9,657 bases of DNA from Cyanobacteria bacterium UBA7694. GTDB taxonomy: Bacteria; Cyanobacteriota; Sericytochromatia; UBA7694. The notes below the pieces were generated by a model. The model worked only from the letters and a program-made list of their open reading frames with translations. It did not search any database and was not told the origin of the DNA. Each line of letters starts with the position of its first letter. Positions within the stretch are counted from its first letter, which is position 1. The stretch spans positions 42,252 to 51,908 of the forward strand of contig DLGM01000319.1 of NCBI GenBank assembly GCA_002482705.1, read 5' to 3'. The translations under genes and the position numbers were made by a program. Below are positions 1 to 6,479 of the stretch, one piece after another.

Positions 1-442
1 ACCCCCAGAACAATACCGGGGGCAAGTCGAGCCCCGCTCCGACATCTATGCCCTGGCTGCCACCATGCACCATCTTTTAACCGGGCGTGATCCCCAAAGC
101 GAAGCCCCCTTCACATTCCCCCCCCTGCGTGAACTCAACCCCAAGGTCAGCTCGGGCACCGAAAAAATCGTCATGCGGGGCCTGAGTATGGAGCCTGAAG
201 CCCGCTTTAAGAACGCAGATGATATGCTAGAAGCACTCCGAAAGATCAGCTTGCGCCGCCCAGGAGCCAATACTTCTGAAACAGCGGGCACGGTGCCGAT
301 TGAGTCGCCAGGCATTTCCACCGCCCTGATCAAACTGGGCTTTTCCCAAAAGATTTTTTCTGCAGAATTGTTATTGCGTCTCAACATAGTGCTGTTGGTC
401 TGCATTCTGCTCCTGCTCATTTTGCTGCTTGCCAAAAATTAA
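1..442 (+). CDS. Ser/Thr protein kinase, C-terminal part (5' end outside window), tail-anchored
   Basis: This is the C-terminal part of a Hanks-type (PknB-like) Ser/Thr kinase; the reading frame is open from base 2 and ends with TAA at 440-442. The visible part begins in the activation segment with PPEQY, the equivalent of the APE motif. RSDIYALAATMHHLLTG follows (subdomain IX, with the conserved Asp and the usual 'SDIYxLG' pattern). The 'EARFKNADDMLEAL' stretch corresponds to subdomain XI with its conserved Arg. The P-loop, catalytic loop and DFG motif lie upstream of the window, so activity cannot be judged. After a short polar linker the protein ends in a strongly hydrophobic segment (about 370-435), followed only by AKN. 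It is therefore probably anchored by a C-terminal membrane helix with the kinase domain in the cytoplasm, and it has no extracellular sensor such as PASTA. The next gene starts 18 bases downstream, which suggests one transcript and a functional pairing with the phosphatase there. Confidence 0.88.
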   Translation, partial: PPEQYRGQVEPRSDIYALAATMHHLLTGRDPQSEAPFTFPPLRELNPKVSSGTEKIVMRGLSMEPEARFKNADDMLEALRKISLRRPGANTSETAGTVPIESPGISTALIKLGFSQKIFSAELLLRLNIVLLVCILLLLILLLAKN

Positions 443-460
443 ACCAGAAAGGGAACCTGC

Positions 461-2107
461 GTGACCGTCTCAGATACCCCTCCCGAGAGCCATACTTCTG
501 CTGCCGGAGCCCCGGAGACCCATCTCCATCCGGGTTATAGCCTGCGCCAGCGCTACCGCATTGATGCTTTTCTGGAAACCAAAGGCCAGGCTAATCTCTA
601 CCGTGCAACGGATGAAATCACCCAGTTGACGGTCATTGTCAAAGAAAAAAACCGTGCCAGTGAACGCACAATTGTGCGGGATGCCCTCAAAAACCCCTGG
701 TACGATGAGTTCACGATTTTGCGCTCGATCAGTTATCCCACCGTGGTCAAAGCCGTCGATCTGTTCGAAGAAAATCAGCGTTATTACCTCATCATCGAAC
801 AACTTGAAGGGCGCGATCTGGCCTATTTCCTGACCAAAGAACGGGTCACCATTCAGCAATCCTGTGACTGGATGATTCAACTCTGCCAATCGATGAGCCA
901 GCTCCATCGCCGTCAGATTGTCCACCTCGATTTGCATCCGGGCTGTATTGTTGTCACCCCTGACTTGCAGCGGGTACGCCTGACCGGTTTTAGCCGTTCG
1001 CTGCAACTGCCGATTATGATCCCCCTGGCTCCCAGCACGACCGGTTATAGCGCACCCGAACTTGACTCCCGGGGTGAACATACCATTGATGAACGGGCTG
1101 ATATCTACTCCCTGGGCGTGATTTGGCACCAGTTGGTCACAGGTTACCATCCCCTCAAACATCACCGCATTGATGGGCTGATCGACTTCCCGGAAGTGAC
1201 CGAATTTGTCCCAGATATCAACCCTCAAATCAACAGCATTATTATGCGCATGCTCGATCCAGAGCCCCGTTACCGCTTTCAGTCGATAGACGAGGCCAAG
1301 CGGGCGATTTTGGGGTTGTTTCACAATACGCCCTTTTATGCCAGCTTTATTACCGATACCGGCGTCGTGCGCGAAGCCAACGAAGACAGCTATTTTGTCC
1401 AGGATTGGCACTATGTCAGCCAAACCCAGCACAAAAGTTATGGCATCTTTATTGTGGCCGACGGCATGGGCGGAGCCCAAGCGGGGGAATATGCCAGCGC
1501 CTTGGCCACCCGTGAAGTGGCCCAGGTCATCAATCAGCGCTTTGAACAGTTTAAAGATCAGCTCAAAGAGTTAAATATCCCCGAAATGCTGGAGGAGTCG
1601 ATCAAAAAGGCCAACCGCAGCATCTATGACGCCGCCAAACGCAATCCCACCCTTCAAGGTATGGGTACAACCGTCACCGCCAGCGTTGTCTACCAAGGCA
1701 TGGTGTATATTGGCCATGTGGGCGATAGCCGGGGTTATCTCATTACCCGCGGTGAAATCGAAAAAATCACCCGTGACCACTCGCTGGTCGGACGGCTGCT
1801 TGAAATCGGGCAAATCACCGAAGCCGAAGCTGCCATCCACCCGCAGCGCAACCTGATTTACCGTTCGCTGGGAGCGTACCCCAATGTGGAGGTCGATCTG
1901 TACGAGCGGCCATTTGTGCCCGGTTGCCGCATGTTGCTGTGCTCAGATGGTCTCGTAGAACACATCAATGACGTGGAAATCCGCGATGTCGTCCTCAATG
2001 CCCCCGACCAGTGGCGGGCCTGTAACCAACTCGTGAACATGGCAAACATGCGCGGGGGAGAAGACAATACCACGATTATCACCGTCTATATGGACGAACT
2101 GAGATAA
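461..2107 (+). CDS. Kinase-like (probable pseudokinase) domain fused to PP2C-type Ser/Thr phosphatase
   Basis: This 548-residue protein has two domains. Residues about 25-290 have a protein-kinase fold: the VAIK-like Lys is K61 (TVIVKEK), SAPEL matches APE, and DERADIYSLGVIWHQLVTG matches subdomain IX. Key catalytic positions have changed. The glycine loop reads LETKGQANLY. The HRDLKPxN loop reads HLDLHPGC (H155, D157 kept; Lys is now H159 and Asn is now C162). The DFG position reads GFS (G176). Loss of both metal-binding residues argues for a pseudokinase. Residues about 300-545 are a PP2C phosphatase with all usual motifs: REANEDS, VADGMGG (D334), GMGTT, HVGDSRGY, TRDHS, LLCSDGL and GGEDN (D535). 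PP2C enzymes remove phosphate from Ser/Thr using two metal ions. The start is GTG at 461, supported by AAGGGA at 449-454; no ATG lies nearby. I infer that the kinase-like part recruits or regulates, and that a likely target is the kinase encoded just upstream. The phosphatase call is firm; the pseudokinase call rests on motif reading. Confidence 0.93.
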   Translation: MTVSDTPPESHTSAAGAPETHLHPGYSLRQRYRIDAFLETKGQANLYRATDEITQLTVIVKEKNRASERTIVRDALKNPWYDEFTILRSISYPTVVKAVDLFEENQRYYLIIEQLEGRDLAYFLTKERVTIQQSCDWMIQLCQSMSQLHRRQIVHLDLHPGCIVVTPDLQRVRLTGFSRSLQLPIMIPLAPSTTGYSAPELDSRGEHTIDERADIYSLGVIWHQLVTGYHPLKHHRIDGLIDFPEVTEFVPDINPQINSIIMRMLDPEPRYRFQSIDEAKRAILGLFHNTPFYASFITDTGVVREANEDSYFVQDWHYVSQTQHKSYGIFIVADGMGGAQAGEYASALATREVAQVINQRFEQFKDQLKELNIPEMLEESIKKANRSIYDAAKRNPTLQGMGTTVTASVVYQGMVYIGHVGDSRGYLITRGEIEKITRDHSLVGRLLEIGQITEAEAAIHPQRNLIYRSLGAYPNVEVDLYERPFVPGCRMLLCSDGLVEHINDVEIRDVVLNAPDQWRACNQLVNMANMRGGEDNTTIITVYMDELR

Positions 2108-2109
2108 CC

Positions 2110-2880
2110 ATGAACAGCCCAGCCCCCTCCTCCACCCGCGCCAAAATGGAGCGTGTGCTCCAAGCCAAAGTGATGGTACAAATCACGCGCAGCCTGGGGG
2201 ATCTCTATGGCCTGATGGAGCAAATCACCACGGATGTGCTCGACCTGTACCCCCATATTGCCTGCCGCACCCAGTGCAATACCTGCTGTAAGGGTACGTC
2301 TATGCCCGTATCCAGCGCTTCCGAGTGGGCCCATGCCCATACCTACCTGACCCGCTACTGGACTCTTGAGCAGCGCCAAGCCATGATCGAACGGGTCAAA
2401 ACCCTGTACCAAGCACACGCAGATATCCTGTGGGAAGTCCATGAAAACATTCAGCAGCCCCCAGATATGGCCAAGCTCGAGCGCTTTGCCCGTCTCTTGC
2501 CACGTATGCAAGACAGTCAATGCCCTTTTTTAGTCGACGAAAAGTGTGGGATGTATGCGGGTCGCCCAGCCAAATGTCGGGCCCATGGGGGGTTCTTGTT
2601 TATCTTTCAAGAGCACGTCCAGCTCTCAGCCTGTGCTTCCGAAGTCGAAAAAATGGAAGAGTACGTTCAAAAACAGGGCACCCGCAAGATTATCATGCCC
2701 TTTTGGAATGACTTTGAAACTAAAATCGTGCGTGACTTCAACCCACCCGGTGCCGTATCCACCGTCTTGCCCCTGTGGGTGATGGCCCATATCGAAGGGG
2801 ATGACCTCAGCGCAGAACCCGAATTATTGCCCGATTTTTCACTTATCCGCAGCCGTTGGAAGTCTTTAGAGCCAAACTAA
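2110..2880 (+). CDS. YkgJ-family cysteine-cluster protein
   Basis: This 256-residue, probably cytoplasmic protein has no signal peptide or membrane segment. Its cysteines follow the YkgJ-type pattern: C52-x3-C56-x2-C59-C60 (CRTQCNTCCKG), then C138-x7-C146-x9-C156 in 'CPFL...KCGMYAGRPAKCRAHG', and a further C175. Family members have eight or so conserved cysteines and are thought to bind a metal or an Fe-S cluster. Their biochemical role is poorly known, so none is assigned here. The region between the two cysteine groups (about 75-130) is helical and charged. The ATG lies 2 bases after the stop of the phosphatase gene with only a weak ribosome binding site, so translation is probably coupled to that gene. 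Its place in a kinase/phosphatase operon suggests a link to that signalling pathway, but this is inference. A strong hairpin follows the stop codon. Confidence 0.88.
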   Translation: MNSPAPSSTRAKMERVLQAKVMVQITRSLGDLYGLMEQITTDVLDLYPHIACRTQCNTCCKGTSMPVSSASEWAHAHTYLTRYWTLEQRQAMIERVKTLYQAHADILWEVHENIQQPPDMAKLERFARLLPRMQDSQCPFLVDEKCGMYAGRPAKCRAHGGFLFIFQEHVQLSACASEVEKMEEYVQKQGTRKIIMPFWNDFETKIVRDFNPPGAVSTVLPLWVMAHIEGDDLSAEPELLPDFSLIRSRWKSLEPN

Positions 2881-2892
2881 AACAAGTGAGCC

Positions 2893-2930
2893 CAAAGCCC
2901 CTTGATTCGTTGCTGAATCAAGGGGCTTTG
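2893..2930 (+). terminator. Strong hairpin after the phospho-signalling operon, probable terminator
   Basis: CAAAGCCCCTTGATTC (2893-2908) pairs perfectly over 16 bp with 2915-2930 across a 6-nt loop (GTTGCT). It starts 13 bases after the stop of the cysteine-cluster gene. Its position fits an operon-end terminator. It lacks the T-run of a standard intrinsic terminator (CCGTCTGCAA follows), so termination may be inefficient, or the hairpin may instead stabilise the 3' end of the mRNA. Confidence 0.6.
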
Positions 2931-3064
2931 CCGTCTGCAATGAAACTCCTCTTAAGGTAAAAGGAGCCCATTGGAGTTTTGTTATATTTGTTATTTATTT
3001 TTTGTTATATTAGTTATAGTATAAAGTTACAGCGCCTGAAACAATTTAAACAATGGAACTTGCC
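2931..3064 (+). promoter_or_regulatory. AT-rich intergenic region, probable promoter region of the minor-pilin operon
   Basis: Base composition drops sharply to AT-rich from about 2975 to 3055, unlike the GC-richer operon before it. TATAGT (3015-3020) and TATAAA (3020-3025) could serve as -10 boxes, and TTGTTA occurs several times upstream (for example 2988-2993 and 3002-3007). No pair has an ideal 16-18 nt spacing, so I do not assign one promoter. The region also has an 18-nt direct repeat and a small alternative hairpin, described separately. Confidence 0.4.
2977..3017 (+). repeat. 18-nt direct repeat, two copies 23 nt apart
   Basis: TTTTGTTATATTTGTTAT (2977-2994) and TTTTGTTATATTAGTTAT (3000-3017) differ at one base. 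Their starts are 23 nt apart, close to two helical turns. Placed just upstream of possible -10 boxes, they could be paired activator sites or a tandem promoter. In such AT-rich DNA a simple slippage duplication is also possible. Confidence 0.6.
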
Positions 3065-3547
3065 ATGAACAAAGTGGCCCAATCTGGTTTTTCAATGCTT
3101 GAGATGCTCATCTCAGTAGCCATTATGGCCACCATGGCTTCGATTCTTTTCCCTATGGCCCATTATCACTACCGGCAAGGCATCATGACCCAGTACCAAG
3201 CCCAAGCCGAATACTTTCTCAAACATGCCCGCATTATTGCCATGGAAAAAGGCCGAAATGTAAGCTTCTGCCAAAAAAATATATCTGGACAATACATCTT
3301 AGAGCTTCGCTTGCGAGGTTCTGCGCACTCAAACGTCTGCTCAGGGGAAGTCTATCGAACCCTCCCGCTCTCAAGCCAAGATGGCATCGAATTAGTTACC
3401 CACTTATCCGGTTATTATGACCCCCGTGGTAAATATCAGGGGGGTGCCCACGATAACTTATGTCTGCACAACCATAAAAACCACCTTCGTTTTACCCTCA
3501 GCGCTTATGGTTTGGCAGAAAGTAAGGGCACGGGAGTTTGCCCATGA
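3065..3547 (+). CDS. FimT/GspH-like minor prepilin
   Basis: The product is a type IV prepilin-like protein of 160 residues. It has a short basic leader (MNKVAQSG), then the prepilin peptidase site G|FSMLE with Glu at mature position 5, and a hydrophobic helix LISVAIMATMASILFPMA. This is the class III signal by which prepilins are cut and methylated at Phe. The remainder is a small globular domain with four cysteines (SFCQ, NVCSG, NLCLH, GVCP), which could form disulfides outside the inner membrane. Size and first position in a four-gene set match FimT/FimU (type IV pilus) or GspH (type II secretion). I prefer ATG 3065 because GGA lies 6 nt before it and it gives an 8-residue leader; ATG 3053 in the same frame adds four residues (MELA) but has no ribosome binding site. 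The stop overlaps the next start as ATGA. Confidence 0.85.
   Translation: MNKVAQSGFSMLEMLISVAIMATMASILFPMAHYHYRQGIMTQYQAQAEYFLKHARIIAMEKGRNVSFCQKNISGQYILELRLRGSAHSNVCSGEVYRTLPLSSQDGIELVTHLSGYYDPRGKYQGGAHDNLCLHNHKNHLRFTLSAYGLAESKGTGVCP
3532..3536 (+). promoter_or_regulatory. Ribosome binding site that sets the start of the PilV-like gene
   Basis: GGGAG lies 7 nt before ATG 3544. The upstream in-frame TTG at 3538 would be only 1 nt from it, so ATG 3544 is the better start. Confidence 0.6.
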
Positions 3548-3927
3548 AACAACAAGGTTTTACCCTGATTGAAACCATGGTGGGCATTTCTCTGTTGGCC
3601 ATGATGGTGGCTTTCACCACCCAAATGCAATTGCAGTTTGCCCGCAGTATTTCATCCCAAGAACAAGCTGGCTGCCTCTCAGAACGCGTCAAACAGACCT
3701 ATAAACGCTTACAGAATTTGCGTCCCCTCAACGAAATTGAAGGAGAAATGGTTTGCCCATCCTCACGGGCTAAAACCCAAGTGGCTGTACAGGTGCTGTC
3801 TGGGAGTTATGCCCAGACAGAGACTCCGGCCTTGGCCGTAGGTAGCCCTTGTGCCGATCTCAAAGTAGTGGTCAAGCTCAACCAACAAGAGCGTTTTCAG
3901 GGGGATTTTTATGCCTGTAATTTCTAA
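3544..3927 (+). CDS. PilV/GspI-like minor prepilin
   Basis: The product is 127 residues. A five-residue leader (MKQQG) precedes the prepilin cleavage site G|FTLIE, with Glu at mature position 5, and the hydrophobic stretch TMVGISLLAMMVAFTTQMQL. The globular part is small (about 95 residues) and has four cysteines (GCLSE, MVCPS, SPCADL, YACNF). Length and second position in the operon fit PilV or GspI, a minor pilin of the tip or priming complex at the inner membrane. The ATG overlaps the previous stop (ATGA), and the last 17 bases overlap the next gene, so the cluster is translationally coupled. Family naming rests on the N-terminal motif, size and order only; the C-terminal part is not distinctive. 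Confidence 0.84.
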   Translation: MKQQGFTLIETMVGISLLAMMVAFTTQMQLQFARSISSQEQAGCLSERVKQTYKRLQNLRPLNEIEGEMVCPSSRAKTQVAVQVLSGSYAQTETPALAVGSPCADLKVVVKLNQQERFQGDFYACNF

Positions 3928-4930
3928 ACGCTCCGAACATGGCTTTACCCTGATTGAGCTGATGATCTCTTTGGCCTGCGCCATGTTCGTTTTAACCATT
4001 ATCTTACAGCTCATGACCCAATCTAGCCGCCTTTTTGTCCGTACCAAAAACCGGGCCGACCAACAAATCGAACGCACATTGGTCAGTGAACAGCTCAATT
4101 ATTATATGCAGCGCTGGGGCAAAGGGGTTCTCACCGGGGGGTCTCAAGATGGGGGTTATCCCTTAAAGGGCAGCAAGTTTCAAAAAGACATCAAAGTCGG
4201 AAAACTGACCAATAGCTCAGGCACCGAAATCAACCATACCCACTTTGACAGCCTGACTTTTTTTGCCAATTTGGAAGGATATGCCGTCGTGAATCAGGTG
4301 ATTGGCAACAAAGTGAATTTAATGTCATGCCGCTTGCGGAGCGCAACCGGCAATCAGACCAGCAGTTGTTATTCGGTTTTACGGGGTGACAAACCCTGGC
4401 AACCCGATGATCTTGCCTCCCAACTCACAGGGGGTCATGTCAGCACCCCGCTCCCAGCGCTCTTGATCGAACCCCAACGCACCTTTTATACCCACATCTC
4501 CGGTTTGGACAGCATTCCCGATACCCCTGAATGTATCGATCAAAGCAGTTATCAGCCCAACCTAGAAGCCAATAAACTGGTCGAATTCAAAAAGGGCAAC
4601 GGTTCAGCCCTCACGACCACCGCTAATAAAGAGTTACAAGAAGGGGATTTCATTCAACCGATCCCACAAAAGATCCGCTTATTTGTCAAACAAAACAGCC
4701 AAGATAAAAATCAGCCTTGGTTATACAGCGAATCACAACCGATTGTCAGTTGTTCCGGAATTAACAATGAACTCGCTCCGATTACCCCAATTGTCAGCTT
4801 TCATGTCGAAGATGATCCCAGCAAACAACGGCTGAAACTCAAACTCAAGCTGGGTTATGCACAAACTGTTGAGAGAAATCAAACGCGTTCCAATCTGCCT
4901 TTAGAATTGGAGTATTATTATGGTTCGTAA
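3911..4930 (+). CDS. PilW/GspJ-like minor prepilin
   Basis: The 339-residue product has a basic leader (MPVISKRSEHG), the prepilin cleavage site G|FTLIE with Glu at mature position 5, and a hydrophobic helix LMISLACAMFVLTIILQLM. The large globular domain after it fits PilW (type IV pilus) or GspJ (type II secretion) by size and third position in the operon. It contains five cysteines beyond the helix, including LMSCRLRS, SSCYSV, PECIDQ and VSCSG, which could form disulfides in the periplasm. The start has a GGGGGA ribosome binding site at 3900-3905, 5 nt upstream, inside the end of the preceding gene. Its own 3' end overlaps the PilX-like gene by 11 bases. The protein probably forms a minor-pilin complex with its operon partners. 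Confidence 0.85.
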   Translation: MPVISKRSEHGFTLIELMISLACAMFVLTIILQLMTQSSRLFVRTKNRADQQIERTLVSEQLNYYMQRWGKGVLTGGSQDGGYPLKGSKFQKDIKVGKLTNSSGTEINHTHFDSLTFFANLEGYAVVNQVIGNKVNLMSCRLRSATGNQTSSCYSVLRGDKPWQPDDLASQLTGGHVSTPLPALLIEPQRTFYTHISGLDSIPDTPECIDQSSYQPNLEANKLVEFKKGNGSALTTTANKELQEGDFIQPIPQKIRLFVKQNSQDKNQPWLYSESQPIVSCSGINNELAPITPIVSFHVEDDPSKQRLKLKLKLGYAQTVERNQTRSNLPLELEYYYGS

Positions 4931-6362
4931 TCGTCAGCGCGGAGCTGTCCTGATCAATGTAATGATTCTGATGTTCTTTTTAGGGGCTCTGGGGTTTGCG
5001 GCCACATCCATGGCCCGAGGCAATGCTCAAACAACCGTCAGCGATATACGTTATCAACAAGCGGAATGGGCTGCTGAATATGGCCTCAATAAAGCAATTA
5101 CAGCGGTGATGGCGTCAGAATGTACTTCCAGTACCCAAGCCAACCAACCCTTACGGAACAAGGCCACTTATTCCTATCAAACCACTTTGAGCCCTGACAA
5201 CAAGTTTTGCTTCATTCGTTCCGAAGGCAATTTACGCAACAGTGAACAAGATCCCCGCTCTGTTGTTGTCAAAACCGTCACTCTTCCCCTGCTGGAAAGT
5301 AGCACTGAATCAAATGGTACCGGGGGAGCCGCCATGACGTTAGGCAATATTAGTGGCATGGGCAATATGATTGGCAATGTGGGCAATAATCTCTCCAACT
5401 CCCAACTGGCTCAAAAAACCTTTGTCAAAAATGACTGTGGTGCGGGCTTGGCCTATCAGACCGACACGTGTACCTGGTGCGATCAGGTCAATCAAAACGG
5501 CAATGACTTCAGAGGCAAAACCCGCGAAGAAATTCTCAATGCCCTGAGTCAAGGCACCCCACCCACCAGTGAACAGGCCTTCGACATTGGCACTTTTTTT
5601 GATGCCAATGACAGCAACGATACCCTGCAAAAGATAGACGACGAGGTGTTACAACGCGGTACCGATCCCAACAAGCGCCCGAAACCCAAAGCTGGCAGCG
5701 GCAAACCGGCAGACTATTGTAGCGCCATTCCACCGGGCAACCCACCCAACCGCAATGGCGCCAACTGCAATGTCCTGGGTGGGGGTGTGGTCAACTGCAG
5801 CGGCTCATTTGGCAATAAAATCATTGAACCCGAGCACTGTCCCGAAGGTATTGTCTTATACGCCGAATCGGTCAATGTGCAAGGCACGGCATCCCCTGCT
5901 GTGGATATGTTTATTGCCGCCTCCAATAACCTCAATATCACCACTTCCATGACGGGCATCGCCACGTCTCGTAATGTCATGAACCTCAACCTCAATGCAA
6001 ACTCGCAACTAGATGGCATCTTTGTCGGTTCAAAAAGCAACAATAACATCAATATTGGCTCCAATACCCAAGTCAAAGGGCTCATTTCCCTGCTCAATGA
6101 ATCTCAAAATGAACGTCTGAATATCAATTTACAAAGCAACAACGCCAATCAAGCAGGAATTTTAGGCGCTTTTTTCACCAATCTTGGCATTAATAACATG
6201 AATATCAACGATAACTCATTCATTGAATTTGATGCCGATGCAATCAACAAATGGCGCTCCAAATTATCACTGCTCAAACAAGTCGGCTGTGGTGAGCAAA
6301 GTACCAGTGAAGAACAACTGGCAACCCATATGGTTAACGAAACAAAATACAATGCCTTCTAA
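4920..6362 (+). CDS. PilX/GspK-like minor pilin with long Asn-rich, beta-solenoid-like C-terminal domain
   Basis: This 480-residue product starts with a leader MVRNRQRG and a pilin-like site G|AVLIN followed by the hydrophobic helix VMILMFFLGALGFAATSMA. Mature position 5 is Asn, not Glu; loss of Glu5 is known for GspK and is common in PilX_N proteins, and fits a tip subunit. The motif YQQAEWAAEYGLNKAI is typical of PilX N-terminal regions. Residues about 135-160 are Gly/Asn-rich (GNISGMGNMIGNVG). The C-terminal part from about residue 224 has cysteines C283, C293 and C307, then repeated short strands of the form [L/I]N[L/I]xxNxxxxG[I/L][F/I], suggesting a right-handed beta-helix outside the cell. 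This module is shared with the lipoprotein at 7672-9294. GGAG at 4909-4912, 7 nt upstream, supports the start. It is longer than usual PilX (about 170-200 residues). An adhesive or tip role is inference. Confidence 0.83.
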   Translation: MVRNRQRGAVLINVMILMFFLGALGFAATSMARGNAQTTVSDIRYQQAEWAAEYGLNKAITAVMASECTSSTQANQPLRNKATYSYQTTLSPDNKFCFIRSEGNLRNSEQDPRSVVVKTVTLPLLESSTESNGTGGAAMTLGNISGMGNMIGNVGNNLSNSQLAQKTFVKNDCGAGLAYQTDTCTWCDQVNQNGNDFRGKTREEILNALSQGTPPTSEQAFDIGTFFDANDSNDTLQKIDDEVLQRGTDPNKRPKPKAGSGKPADYCSAIPPGNPPNRNGANCNVLGGGVVNCSGSFGNKIIEPEHCPEGIVLYAESVNVQGTASPAVDMFIAASNNLNITTSMTGIATSRNVMNLNLNANSQLDGIFVGSKSNNNINIGSNTQVKGLISLLNESQNERLNINLQSNNANQAGILGAFFTNLGINNMNINDNSFIEFDADAINKWRSKLSLLKQVGCGEQSTSEEQLATHMVNETKYNAF

Positions 6363-6479
6363 GTATCCTTGTTGTTCTTCAAGGGCCCGTCTATGCTCAT
6401 AAGGTTCAGGCCGCTATAATTGTTACTACTGCTCACCGCCCAACATGTTTCATCTATCTATTTCAACCAAGAGGAAGCT
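6363..6479 (+). promoter_or_regulatory. Intergenic region with possible promoter of the HTH-TPR gene
   Basis: This 117-base gap separates the pilin operon from the regulator gene. TATAAT at 6415-6420 is a perfect -10 hexamer, but no good -35 box lies 16-18 nt upstream, so the promoter may need an activator. An 8-bp palindrome AACATGTT (6442-6449) sits between the -10 box and the ribosome binding site and could be an operator for the HTH protein. There is no convincing terminator for the pilin operon; a stem of only 5 bp (CCTTG 6367-6371 with CAAGG 6380-6384) follows its stop. Confidence 0.4.
6470..6476 (+). promoter_or_regulatory. Ribosome binding site setting the start of the HTH-TPR gene
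   Basis: AGAGGAA lies 3 nt before ATG 6480 (core GAGG about 6 nt away) and closely matches the Shine-Dalgarno consensus. It rules against an in-frame TTG at 6420, which would put a hydrophobic stretch before the HTH and lies inside the -10 box. Confidence 0.7.

Noticed and set aside
470..1480. Open frame of 336 codons on the minus strand
   Set aside because: It is a shadow of the kinase/PP2C gene, which has clear motifs in its own frame. The reverse product shows no recognisable motifs.
3053..3064. Upstream ATG as start of the FimT-like gene
   Set aside because: It has no ribosome binding site, while ATG 3065 has GGA 6 nt upstream and gives a normal short leader. It remains possible.
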